A DNA stretch of 26,360 nucleotides. Origin: Prevotella sp. CAG:1031. GTDB taxonomy: Bacteria > Bacteroidota > Bacteroidia > Bacteroidales > Muribaculaceae. Positions 7,898 through 15,326 of the stretch are shown here, in pieces. The stretch covers positions 15,441-41,800 of the forward strand of contig HF985596.1 of the NCBI GenBank assembly GCA_000431215.1, given 5' to 3'. The position numbers were made by a program, and so were the translations under genes. The notes below the pieces were generated by a model. The model was not told the origin of the DNA. It worked only from the letters and a program-made list of their open reading frames with translations, and did no database searches. Every line of letters starts with the position of its first letter. Position 1 is the stretch's first letter.

Positions 7898-9046
7898 ATG
7901 ATAAACAGAATTGATATTGTCGGCAGCTTTCTGCCTCCGGAAAAACTCACCGACACCGTAAGGCTATACGATTCGGGACTTATTGGCCAGGACAAATTAC
8001 TGGAAACTGAAAACGAAGCTATCGGACAACTTGTGGAAAGGCTTATCGAAGCCGGCCTCAGAGAGGTAACCTCCGGGGAATTACGCCGACGACAGTGGGA
8101 TAAAGATTTCTGGTTCGGACTCGCAGGAATCCGGCGCGAAAGAGTCGACAACGGACATATCTATCAACCGCTTGACCTTTACACAGACCTGATGAGGTTC
8201 ACCGGGCCAATAGGATTTAATCCCGAACACCCGTTTTTCTATGACTTCTCGTTTCTGCGGAAAGTTGCCGGAGGTCGCGCCAATTGCAGACAGACGATTC
8301 CGTCGCCCGCAAATTTATATCTCGAGATTCTCTCAATGACCGGCGGAAATCCAGAATTGATTTACCCCACAGACCGCAATCTGCTTTCCGACATAGCCGA
8401 ATCATATAACCTGACAATACGTAACTTCTACAGCCTTGGTTGCCGTCATATCCAGTTTGACGACACAGCCTGCGGCATGCTCTGCGACGGCTGCTATACG
8501 AAACGGCTGCTGCAGGGTGGCATAGACATTATTGCCCTCCACGAACAAATTATCAACTTGTTCAATGACGCGGTGTCAGGACTTCCCGCCGACATGGAGG
8601 TCTCCTTATTTCTTTCGGGAGGTGACACCATCGTGCCGGAATGGGAGTTCCTGCGATTTCCCGACAACATCATGCCGAAAGTATTGTCACTGGTCAACGC
8701 ATCCAAATTTTTTCTGCCGTTCGATACGAGAAATGATTATCAGCTTGAAGTGCTTCGCCATATTCCTGATGGCAAAAAAGTCGTGCTCGGACTTCTCGAC
8801 GCCCACAGTCCGCTTACAGACGACGGCAATGACATTATTGACACTATTGTAAAAGCGTCGGCATTTATCGATCCATCCCTCCTGTCAATAAGCCCCAGAA
8901 CAGGGTTCAAACTGTCGAGCTACCAGTCGCGCGGCCTGACATACGAGGACCAGTGGACGAAACTTGCCCGACTTGGCGAATTGCTCCGTTATTCCAAGGC
9001 AGATCACGGCATGTTCCCTAATGGCCCGACAATAAAGAAATACTGA
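7898..9046 (+). CDS. MetE C-terminal-like (YxjG-type) protein lacking the catalytic zinc ligands
   Basis: This 382-residue protein matches the short cobalamin-independent methionine-synthase relatives (COG0620, YxjG-like): IVGSFLPP at the N-terminus, VTSGELRRRQW near residue 60, TIPSPANLYL, then GCRHIQFDDT around 180-190, VVLGLLDAH and ISPRTGF. In active MetE proteins zinc is held by His and Cys of an H-x-C motif, a Glu and a distant Cys. By hand alignment these positions are Phe238, Ser240, Pro274 and Thr335. Three cysteines, C192, C196 and C199 (C-x3-C-x2-C), follow the conserved Asp-Asp that lines the substrate pocket. A standard methionine synthase is therefore unlikely. The cysteines may form a new metal site, or the protein may act without metal. 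It lacks the N-terminal MetE half. It follows the DASS transporter in an apparent two-gene, B12-controlled operon and ends at a strong terminator. Confidence 0.8.
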   Translation: MINRIDIVGSFLPPEKLTDTVRLYDSGLIGQDKLLETENEAIGQLVERLIEAGLREVTSGELRRRQWDKDFWFGLAGIRRERVDNGHIYQPLDLYTDLMRFTGPIGFNPEHPFFYDFSFLRKVAGGRANCRQTIPSPANLYLEILSMTGGNPELIYPTDRNLLSDIAESYNLTIRNFYSLGCRHIQFDDTACGMLCDGCYTKRLLQGGIDIIALHEQIINLFNDAVSGLPADMEVSLFLSGGDTIVPEWEFLRFPDNIMPKVLSLVNASKFFLPFDTRNDYQLEVLRHIPDGKKVVLGLLDAHSPLTDDGNDIIDTIVKASAFIDPSLLSISPRTGFKLSSYQSRGLTYEDQWTKLARLGELLRYSKADHGMFPNGPTIKKY

Positions 9047-9071
9047 TCGATTAAGTCCTTTTTTTCTGTCA

Positions 9072-9121
9072 GGAAGGGAAACGGTTTTCAGACTCTTTTC
9101 ATACGTTTCCCTTCCATTTTT
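9072..9121 (+). terminator. Rho-independent terminator after the MetE-like gene
   Basis: GGAAGGGAAACG at 9072-9083 pairs perfectly with CGTTTCCCTTCC at 9104-9115, a 12-bp stem with a 20-base loop followed by A and five T. Confidence 0.9.
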
Positions 9122-9276
9122 ATACCTCTGTGTCTCAGCCAAAGCATTCAGCTCAGAGAACAGACATAAAATCTATATTGACAGATGAGTAAAGCGTATA
9201 CTGGTGCCGACAGATTACTTAGGCTATGACTGGCCTTGATACGGTAAAGCATTTCCGCATCATCTCTTTTCGCGCT

Positions 9277-9290
9277 CTTTTTCGAGGAAT
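9277..9290. repeat. Right copy of the 14-bp direct repeat
   Basis: Exact second copy of CTTTTTCGAGGAAT (first at 5580-5593), located between the MetE-like gene's terminator and the secDF promoter. The rest of 9122-9311 holds no gene or RNA that I can recognise. Confidence 0.5.
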
Positions 9291-9311
9291 GTTGATAAAA
9301 AAACGGCTTAG

Positions 9312-9344
9312 TTTACGCCAATAGCCGAATTATTCGTATATTTG
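9312..9344 (+). promoter_or_regulatory. Putative secDF promoter
   Basis: A perfect -7 box TATATTTG lies at 9337-9344, with a weaker -33 TTTA at 9312-9315 and a 21-bp spacer. It implies a leader of about 54 nt. Confidence 0.65.
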
Positions 9345-9402
9345 CAAGCTGAAAATCTGCAATTGAAAAATATTAACCATCATTAACATATCCTAAACCA
9401 CA

Positions 9403-12297
9403 ATGCAAAGCAAAGGAAACATGGGTAGCTGGGTGGCTGGCATCATAGCCATCTTCCTGGTCCTCATCTGCCTTTTCTATCTCTCGTTTACTTTTGTGGG
9501 CAACCACTATGAGAGCAAAGCTGAGCAGTATGCTCAGGAACAGGCCGCCAAGAAAGGCAGCGACAAAGACACCTACCGACTTGCCAAGAGCGAATATCTC
9601 AAGAATATCGCCAACGACAAGGTTTGGCTCGGCTACACTTTCAACGAAGTTCAGAAACTCGGCGTAGGCCTCGGCCTCGACCTCAAAGGCGGCATGAACG
9701 TGACGCTTCAGGTTTCGGTGCCCGACATTCTGCGTTCCATGGCCAACAGCGAAGGCAATCCCTACTTCGAACGCGCCATCGCAGCCACCGACAGCGTTGC
9801 CAAGGCAACCCGCTCGAACGACTATGTCGACCTCTTCATCACCCAATATAAGGCTCTCGACCCTCAGGGCGACCTGACAGTTCTTTTCAAGGATCAGGTC
9901 AAGCGCGGCGACTCTGAAGAAGCCATCCGCTCGGCTCTGCGTCAGGAGGTCAAAGACCGCGTCAGCTCGTCGACAAACGTTCTGCGCGCCCGTATCGACC
10001 AGTTCGGCGTCGTGGCCCCCAACATTCAGGAGCTTGAAAAAGACGGTCAGATTCTTCTCGAGCTTCCGGGCGTCAAAGAACACGACCGCGTTCGCGAACT
10101 TCTGAAATCGAGCGCTAACCTCGAATTCTACGAGACGATGCCTCTGAGCGAATTCCAGGGCGCATTAGCAGAGATCGATCAGGCCATGCGCGCCGACTCG
10201 GCCTCGACCTACCGCCCCCTGTCGAGCTACTTCGTCCAGATGGGCGACCCGCGCTATATCAACGTAGGTATCGCCACAGAAACAGCCCGCGACACTATCA
10301 ACGCCATTCTGGCAAGCCCTCTGGCAAAGAGCAAGCTTCCCTCGAACCTCAAGCTTGCATGGAACGTCAAGCCTGAAATCGTCGAAGGCAACGACTCGAC
10401 CGGCAAAAAGACCGCAAGTTACTACACTCTGGTAGCCCTCAAGACCAACAACGGCAAGGCTGCCCTCAGCGGCGACGTCGTAACAGCCGCCAGCGCCGAC
10501 TTCGACAACCAGCAGGGCGGCAACTACGTCAACATGACGATGCGCCCCGAGGCCGGACGCCAGTGGGCACGCATCACCGCCGCAAACCTCCAGAAGCCCG
10601 TTGCCATCGTCCTCGACGATCAGGTCTACTCGGCCCCCAACATCAACTCGGTCATCGAAGGCGGCCGCTCGGTCATCACCGGCAACTTCACCACCGACGA
10701 GGCGAAAGACCTTGCCAACGTGCTCAAGTCGGGTAAGATGGCTGCGAAAGTCGACATCATCTCCGACACCGTCATCGGCCCGTCGCTCGGCCAGCAGGCC
10801 ATCGAAGACGGCTTCATGTCGTTCATCATAGCTCTGGTGCTGCTGATGATCTTCATGTGCTGCTTCTACGGCGTAATCCCCGGACTCATCGCAAACCTCG
10901 GTCTGGTATTCAACATATTCTTCACTTTCGGCATTCTCGCCTCGTTCCAGGCCGTGCTGACCTTGTCGGGTATCGCCGGTATCGTGCTCGCCCTCGGTAT
11001 GGCCGTCGACGCCAACGTGCTTATCTTCGAGCGCGCCAAAGAGGAACTGCGCGCAGGCAAGAACGTGCGTCAGGCTATCGCCGACGGTTACAGCAACGCC
11101 TTCTCGGCCATCTTCGACTCGAACCTCACCTCGGTAATCACCGGTGTGATCCTTCTCTTCTTCGGAACAGGCCCCATCAAAGGCTTCGCCACAACACTTA
11201 TCATCGGTATCGTAGTTTCGTTCTTCACCGCCGTCTACCTGACCCGTCTGGTATTCATCATCGGCGCCAAGGCCAAACCCTTCCAGCGTCTGACATTCAC
11301 CACCGCGATTTCGCGCAAGATGTTCACCAACACGAAGATCAACTTCCTCGGCAAACGCAAGATGAGCTTCACCGCGGTCGGCATCGTCGCTCTGGTCATC
11401 ATCGGCAGCTTCTTCATCCGCGGCCTCAACCAGGGCATCGACTTCTCGGGCGGACGCAACTATGTTGTCCAGTTCGACCATCCCGTCAAGACCGACGTGC
11501 TCCGCAACCAGCTCGCACCGCTCTTCGACGGCGCACAGGTCAGCGTGATCACCATCGACGACAACACCAAAGTACGTATCTCGACCAACTACAAAATCGA
11601 TTCTGAAGATCCCAACATCGACGACGAGGTTACCCAGATCCTCTACAAAGGACTCAAGAGCGACCTGGGCAATATGTCGCTCGAAGACTTCTCGACTACC
11701 AACGAGAACATGGGCATGATGTCGAGCCAGAAGGTTGGCCCGACAGTCGCCAACGACATGAAGACCGACGCCTACATCGCAGTTACGCTCGCCCTGCTGG
11801 CAATGTTCTTCTACATCCTCATCCGTTTCCATAACATCGCCTTCTCGGTCGGCGCTCTGGCAGCCGTAGCCTTCACGGCATTTACCATCATCGGCTTCTA
11901 CAGCCTCTTCTGGGGCGTGTTCCCCTTCGCAATGGAAGTCGACCAGAGCTTCATAGCGGCAATCCTGACCGTCATCGGTTATCAGATCAACGATACGGTG
12001 GTTGTGTTCGACCGTGTGCGTGAAAATGTCGGTCTCTATCCCAAACAGAGCTTCTTCGACACGATCAACATCTCGATCAACTCAACTCTCGGACGAACTG
12101 TGATGACCTCGGCATCGACCCTGCTCGTGCTGCTCTGCATCTTCATCCTCGGCGGCGACTCGATCCGCTCGTTCACCTTCGCAATGATTTTCGGTGTGAT
12201 CATCGGCACACTGGCAACAATGTTTGTCGCTGCTCCGGTGGCCTACATCACCGACTCGCGCCGCAACCGCACAGCAGTTCGCAAATCAGCCAAATAA
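9403..12297 (+). CDS. secDF: Fused protein translocase subunit SecDF
   Basis: This 964-residue inner-membrane protein joins SecD and SecF, the proton-driven accessory of the SecYEG export channel. It has an N-terminal membrane helix (residues 8-30). The SecD signature GLDLKGG lies at about residues 91-97, followed by a large periplasmic P1 domain to about 470. The SecD membrane block has ALGMAVDANVLIFERAKEEL, with Asp near 536. A linker leads to the SecF half: GIDFSGG near 677-683, a periplasmic domain, and a membrane block containing GYQINDTVVVFDRVREN near 860. Fusion and length are normal for Bacteroidetes. It has its own promoter and terminator, so it is probably monocistronic. It is GC-rich like the flanking genes to its right and clearly unlike the AT-richer module to its left. 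Confidence 0.97.
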   Translation: MQSKGNMGSWVAGIIAIFLVLICLFYLSFTFVGNHYESKAEQYAQEQAAKKGSDKDTYRLAKSEYLKNIANDKVWLGYTFNEVQKLGVGLGLDLKGGMNVTLQVSVPDILRSMANSEGNPYFERAIAATDSVAKATRSNDYVDLFITQYKALDPQGDLTVLFKDQVKRGDSEEAIRSALRQEVKDRVSSSTNVLRARIDQFGVVAPNIQELEKDGQILLELPGVKEHDRVRELLKSSANLEFYETMPLSEFQGALAEIDQAMRADSASTYRPLSSYFVQMGDPRYINVGIATETARDTINAILASPLAKSKLPSNLKLAWNVKPEIVEGNDSTGKKTASYYTLVALKTNNGKAALSGDVVTAASADFDNQQGGNYVNMTMRPEAGRQWARITAANLQKPVAIVLDDQVYSAPNINSVIEGGRSVITGNFTTDEAKDLANVLKSGKMAAKVDIISDTVIGPSLGQQAIEDGFMSFIIALVLLMIFMCCFYGVIPGLIANLGLVFNIFFTFGILASFQAVLTLSGIAGIVLALGMAVDANVLIFERAKEELRAGKNVRQAIADGYSNAFSAIFDSNLTSVITGVILLFFGTGPIKGFATTLIIGIVVSFFTAVYLTRLVFIIGAKAKPFQRLTFTTAISRKMFTNTKINFLGKRKMSFTAVGIVALVIIGSFFIRGLNQGIDFSGGRNYVVQFDHPVKTDVLRNQLAPLFDGAQVSVITIDDNTKVRISTNYKIDSEDPNIDDEVTQILYKGLKSDLGNMSLEDFSTTNENMGMMSSQKVGPTVANDMKTDAYIAVTLALLAMFFYILIRFHNIAFSVGALAAVAFTAFTIIGFYSLFWGVFPFAMEVDQSFIAAILTVIGYQINDTVVVFDRVRENVGLYPKQSFFDTINISINSTLGRTVMTSASTLLVLLCIFILGGDSIRSFTFAMIFGVIIGTLATMFVAAPVAYITDSRRNRTAVRKSAK

Positions 12298-12320
12298 TCC
12301 GGCCCGACCGGAACAGCCAT

Positions 12321-12357
12321 AAGCGGGAGCGCCTGACCGGGCGCTCCCGCTTCGTTT
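12321..12357 (+). terminator. Rho-independent terminator after secDF
   Basis: AAGCGGGAGCGCC pairs with GGCGCTCCCGCTT (13 bp, short loop), followed by a weak CGTTT tract. It starts 23 bases after the stop. Confidence 0.85.
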
Positions 12358-12415
12358 CGGAGCCTTTTATAAGATTTATAAATTTTATAAAACCGATCTA
12401 CAGCGGGCGATTTTT

Positions 12416-12446
12416 TTTGCCGCATCGAGAAAAAACCTTATCTTAG
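12416..12446 (+). promoter_or_regulatory. Putative promoter of the ytxH-prmA gene cluster
   Basis: TTTG at 12416-12419, a 19-bp spacer and TATCTTAG at 12439-12446 (one mismatch to TAnnTTTG). AT-rich TTTATAA repeats at 12365-12392 lie just upstream. Leader about 70 nt. Confidence 0.5.
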
Positions 12447-12519
12447 CGCAAACCAAAACCGGTGTTTCGCCGTTATACAGTATATACTCGATAAACTAAC
12501 CTATTCAAAAATAACTGAA

Positions 12520-12720
12520 ATGAAACCCTTACACGTTATCATGGCCGTCGTTGGCGGCGCTATCGCAGGTGCTACCGTAGGTCTTCTTCTCGCCCCCGAA
12601 AAAGGCGAAGACACACGCGACCTCATCGTTGAGTATCTGAAGAAAAAAGGCATCAAACTCCGTCGCAACAAGATGGAAGAACTTGCCGACGAAATCGCCG
12701 ACGAGCTCGAGAAAAAATAA
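12520..12720 (+). CDS. YtxH domain-containing protein (first of a tandem pair)
   Basis: A 66-residue protein with one N-terminal glycine-rich membrane helix (residues 6-25, GGAIAGATVGLLL), then the YtxH hallmark LAPEKGEDTRDLI and a charged amphipathic helix. YtxH proteins are small membrane-associated proteins of unsettled, probably envelope-stress-related role. The sequence is closely similar in plan to the next gene, 27 bp away, so the pair looks like a tandem duplication. It is first in a gene set of small membrane proteins leading to prmA. Confidence 0.85.
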   Translation: MKPLHVIMAVVGGAIAGATVGLLLAPEKGEDTRDLIVEYLKKKGIKLRRNKMEELADEIADELEKK

Positions 12721-12747
12721 TAATCCACTCTTATCCAAACGACGATA

Positions 12748-12945
12748 ATGAATAATCTGACGATTCTTAGCGCTTTCCTTGGCGGCGCCATCGTAGGAGC
12801 CGGCGCAGCACTTCTTTTCGCTCCTGAAAAAGGGGAGGATCTTCGCGAACGCATCAAAGGTATCCTCCGCAAACGCGGAATCTGCTGCAACGACAATGAG
12901 ATCGACGCCCTGGTAGAGCAGCTCACAACCGAAATCGACGACTGA
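12748..12945 (+). CDS. YtxH domain-containing protein (second of a tandem pair)
   Basis: A 65-residue paralogue of the preceding gene: membrane helix with GGAIVGAGAALLF, then APEKGEDLRERIKGIL. It differs by a CC pair at residues 48-49 (RGICCND) and an acidic C-terminus ending in Asp-Asp, where the first copy ends Lys-Lys. The copies may have different partners; this is inference. A 177-bp structured gap follows before the holin-like gene. Confidence 0.85.
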   Translation: MNNLTILSAFLGGAIVGAGAALLFAPEKGEDLRERIKGILRKRGICCNDNEIDALVEQLTTEIDD

Positions 12946-13001
12946 AGCCGTCGGCCGAAGCTGTAAGAGCATATCGCCACGAACCGAATGACACACGGCT
13001 T

Positions 13002-13043
13002 CCGTCGGTGTCGGGGACTCAGTCAGAGCGCCGACAGCGACGG
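13002..13043 (+). other. Long imperfect stem-loop between ytxH2 and the holin-like gene
   Basis: CCGTCGGTGTCGG at 13002-13014 and CCGACAGCGACGG at 13031-13043 are inverted with one mismatch, with a 16-base loop. A second small stem, CCGAG/CTCGG, lies at 13076-13089. There is no T-run, so a processing or stability element fits better than a terminator. Confidence 0.45.
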
Positions 13044-13122
13044 AGTCGTCGGTGTGTCCGGGCCGTTGGCCGAAACCGAGTCCGCTCGGCATTCTAAAAT
13101 TTCCACTTCTTTCCTGAAAGTC

Positions 13123-13464
13123 ATGGGCAACAAAACAAACTCGTTAAAAGACCTCTGGCAGGAGGCCAGGCAATGGTTCGAGCTCAACATCGACTACGCC
13201 AAGCTGACCGTAGCTGAAAAGCTGTCGGTTCTGGCCGCAGCCGCGGCTGTCGGCATCGTCTGCCTGCTGCTGGGCGTCATTGTACTGTTTTTCCTGTCGA
13301 TAGCCGCTGTCTACTGGCTGTCGCTGACGGGCATGTCGGTAGCTCTCTCCTACACGATTATGGCCGGTTTCAATCTTCTGCTGCTCGTTGCAATCTTCAT
13401 GCTGCGGCGCCAGATAATCATCGACCCGATAGCAAAATTCATCTCTCGGCTGATTCTGCGTTGA
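13123..13464 (+). CDS. Phage-holin-family (Phage_holin_3_6-like) membrane protein
   Basis: From ATG 13123 this is a 113-residue protein with an amphipathic N-terminus (LKDLWQEARQWFELNIDYAKL), two long membrane helices (about residues 40-70 and 75-97) and a basic C-terminal tail. This is the pattern of the Bacteroidetes 'phage holin family' small membrane proteins, which despite the name are chromosomal and associated with YtxH genes; no lysis function is implied and there are no phage genes nearby. The frame is open back to 12988, but that 45-codon extension runs through the structured intergenic repeat and is low-complexity, so the later start is preferred. Confidence 0.8.
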   Translation: MGNKTNSLKDLWQEARQWFELNIDYAKLTVAEKLSVLAAAAAVGIVCLLLGVIVLFFLSIAAVYWLSLTGMSVALSYTIMAGFNLLLLVAIFMLRRQIIIDPIAKFISRLILR

Positions 13465-13491
13465 CAGTCAACCTCCAACACCCCATCAGAC

Positions 13492-13779
13492 ATGACAAAA
13501 GCCCTAACCAAACCTCAAGAACAAGAAAACTGGAACGGCTACACGATCGAAGAGCTGCGCTACCGGCGAGCCTATATCGGCGCGCGATGCGAACTCGAGA
13601 AAGAAAAGCTGCTTTCGGGAATGTCGCGATTCCGCGGCCATGCCGGACAGTCGACAATGCGCGCCGTTGAAAAAGTCGGCTCAGCCATTCCGCTGTTCAA
13701 CTACGCCCTTCTGGCTTTCACCGTAGGCTCGAAAGTATGGAGAACCGGGCGCCGCATATTCGGACGCCGCAAAAAATAA
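13492..13779 (+). CDS. Small conserved membrane protein of unknown function
   Basis: A 95-residue protein with a charged N-terminal half (ELRYRRAYIGARCELEKEKL), one likely membrane segment near residues 67-82 (AIPLFNYALLAFTVGSKVW) and a strongly basic end (RRIFGRRKK). It lies 27 bp after the holin-like gene and 65 bp before prmA, so it is probably part of the same message. The succession YtxH, holin-like, and this type of short protein suggests one envelope-associated unit. I cannot assign a biochemical role. Confidence 0.7.
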   Translation: MTKALTKPQEQENWNGYTIEELRYRRAYIGARCELEKEKLLSGMSRFRGHAGQSTMRAVEKVGSAIPLFNYALLAFTVGSKVWRTGRRIFGRRKK

Positions 13780-13844
13780 ACGGCCCGCACAGCCGTCGCC
13801 ATAGGGCCCCCCGGCCTGTTCATCACGTTACACAGCTTATTCCA

Positions 13845-14714
13845 ATGAACGATTATATCGAGATTCGTCTCGACCTCACCCCTTGCTCAGAGACAGCAAC
13901 CGACGTCATGGCCGCCATGCTTGCCGACGCCGGATGCGAGAGTTTCGTCGCCGACAGCGACGGACTGACGGCCTACGCGCCGGCAGCCACTTTCGACCGC
14001 GATGCCATCGACGCCGCAATAAATGACTTTCCGCTTCCGGGAATAACCGTCAGCCGCCGCGACTCGCGGATAGAAGGGCGCGACTGGAACGCCGAATGGG
14101 AACGCCACTATTTCAAGCCTATAGTCATAGGCGACAACGAAGCCGTTGTCCACAGCAGTTTCCATACCGACATCCCGCGCTGTCGCTACGACATAACCAT
14201 CGACCCGAAAATGGCCTTCGGAACGGGGCACCACGCAACGACATCGCTCATAGCCACCCGGCTGCTCTCGCTCGACCTCGAGAACCGCAAAATGGTCGAC
14301 ATGGGAACCGGCACCGGCATTCTGGCCATACTCGCCGCAATGCGCGGAGCATCCCCCGTAACAGCTATTGAGATCGACCCGCCGGCCTACGCCAACGCCG
14401 TCGACAACGTAGCTCTCAACGGACAGCCGCAGATCGACGTCCGTCTCGGCGACGCAGCCCTTCTTGAAGGGATCAGCGGAGTTGACCTTTTCGTGGCCAA
14501 CATAAACCGTAACGTGATAACAGGCGACATCGCCGCTTACCGCTCCACCCTCGCCCCGGGAGCCACGATGCTACTCAGCGGTTTCTATGTCGACGACATC
14601 CCTATCGTGGCAAAAGCCGCCGAAGCAACAGGTCTTACCCCTTTGGGCCACACCGAACGCGACCGATGGGCCTGTCTTGAACTTACACTGAAACCCCGAC
14701 GATGCGAAGAATAA
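13845..14714 (+). CDS. prmA: Ribosomal protein L11 methyltransferase
   Basis: From ATG 13845 this is a 289-residue cytosolic SAM-dependent methyltransferase of the PrmA type, which trimethylates ribosomal protein L11. Visible marks: an N-terminal L11-recognition domain (residues 1-90); the conserved WNAEWERHYFKPI; FGTGHHATTSL; the SAM-binding VDMGTGTGILAILAA followed by the acidic AIEIDPPA; and the catalytic-pocket strand VDLFVANINRNVI. The frame is open upstream to 13737, but that extension overlaps the preceding gene and is not family-like. Its end overlaps the next gene by 13 bases, suggesting coupling. Confidence 0.93.
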   Translation: MNDYIEIRLDLTPCSETATDVMAAMLADAGCESFVADSDGLTAYAPAATFDRDAIDAAINDFPLPGITVSRRDSRIEGRDWNAEWERHYFKPIVIGDNEAVVHSSFHTDIPRCRYDITIDPKMAFGTGHHATTSLIATRLLSLDLENRKMVDMGTGTGILAILAAMRGASPVTAIEIDPPAYANAVDNVALNGQPQIDVRLGDAALLEGISGVDLFVANINRNVITGDIAAYRSTLAPGATMLLSGFYVDDIPIVAKAAEATGLTPLGHTERDRWACLELTLKPRRCEE

Positions 14715-15205
14715 TTCTGACACTGATGGCTCTCGCAGCAATGCTGTCGGCGCATGCCATGCGCCACTTCACCTGGGGCGTAGCCGCCGGAAGTGGCATC
14801 GACGTGACAAGCCACGACATGTCAACCATAAACATCGACGCCTTCTTCGGTTACAAGGGAGGCGCAATCGATGTCGCCGGAATCGGCGCCGGGATAGATG
14901 TGAACATCAGCAACAGCGGACGTTTCTTCCCGGTCTACGCAATATTCCGCACCAGCTTCAGGTCAGCGCCGTCGATATGTTTCTTCGACCTCCGCGGCGG
15001 CGTGGCCTTCAATAACATGCCGAACAACCACAACCAGACTACCCCCTACATCAATCCCGGCGTAGGATTCAATCTCGCCCGCAGCGACAAATTCCGGAGC
15101 TATCTGATAATCGGCTATGCCTGGAACGGGCTGAAATCCTACGACGACACCATCATAAACCACGGCATAAGCTACTTCTCGGCCCGCATCGGCATCTCCT
15201 TCTGA
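14702..15205 (+). CDS. Small exported outer-membrane-type beta-barrel protein, function unknown
   Basis: A 167-residue protein with a clear signal peptide (MRRIILTLMALAAMLSAHA). Alternating polar/hydrophobic strands follow, with Gly-rich turns (FFGYKGGAIDVAG, SICFFDLRGGVAF, INPGVGFNL), and the C-terminus ends in Phe (ARIGISF). Small eight-stranded OmpA/OmpX-like barrels look like this, but no specific family is recognised. The start overlaps prmA by 13 bases, the only reading that keeps the signal peptide. It appears to be the last gene of the cluster. Confidence 0.7.
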   Translation: MRRIILTLMALAAMLSAHAMRHFTWGVAAGSGIDVTSHDMSTINIDAFFGYKGGAIDVAGIGAGIDVNISNSGRFFPVYAIFRTSFRSAPSICFFDLRGGVAFNNMPNNHNQTTPYINPGVGFNLARSDKFRSYLIIGYAWNGLKSYDDTIINHGISYFSARIGISF

Positions 15206-15254
15206 CAGCCCGGTTTAGCCGGCAATCATATCGGAAATGAATTTGAACGGGATT

Positions 15255-15285
15255 TTTGTTGTTTGAAAGTTTTTGCCTAACTTAG
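15255..15285 (+). promoter_or_regulatory. Putative malQ promoter
   Basis: TTTG at 15255-15258, a 19-bp spacer and TAACTTAG at 15278-15285. The -7 box has the same TTAG ending seen at 12439-12446. Leader about 37 nt. Confidence 0.55.
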
Positions 15286-15326
15286 CGTCGGAAAAATAAT
15301 ATCCCTTATATCATACTTCACGATCC

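Noticed and set aside
8471..8494. C-x3-C-x2-C in the MetE-like protein as a radical SAM signature
   Set aside because: Spacing matches, but the surrounding fold motifs are those of the MetE family and no other radical SAM motif (such as GGE) is in place; kept only as a possible metal site.
10165..11832. 555-codon open frame on the minus strand inside secDF
   Set aside because: It is a shadow of C/G-ending codons in a clearly conserved plus-strand gene; its composition is Asp/Glu/Val/Gly-rich with no domain-like pattern.
13123..13464. Holin-like gene as sign of a prophage
   Set aside because: This small family is chromosomal in Bacteroidetes and no other phage gene is present.
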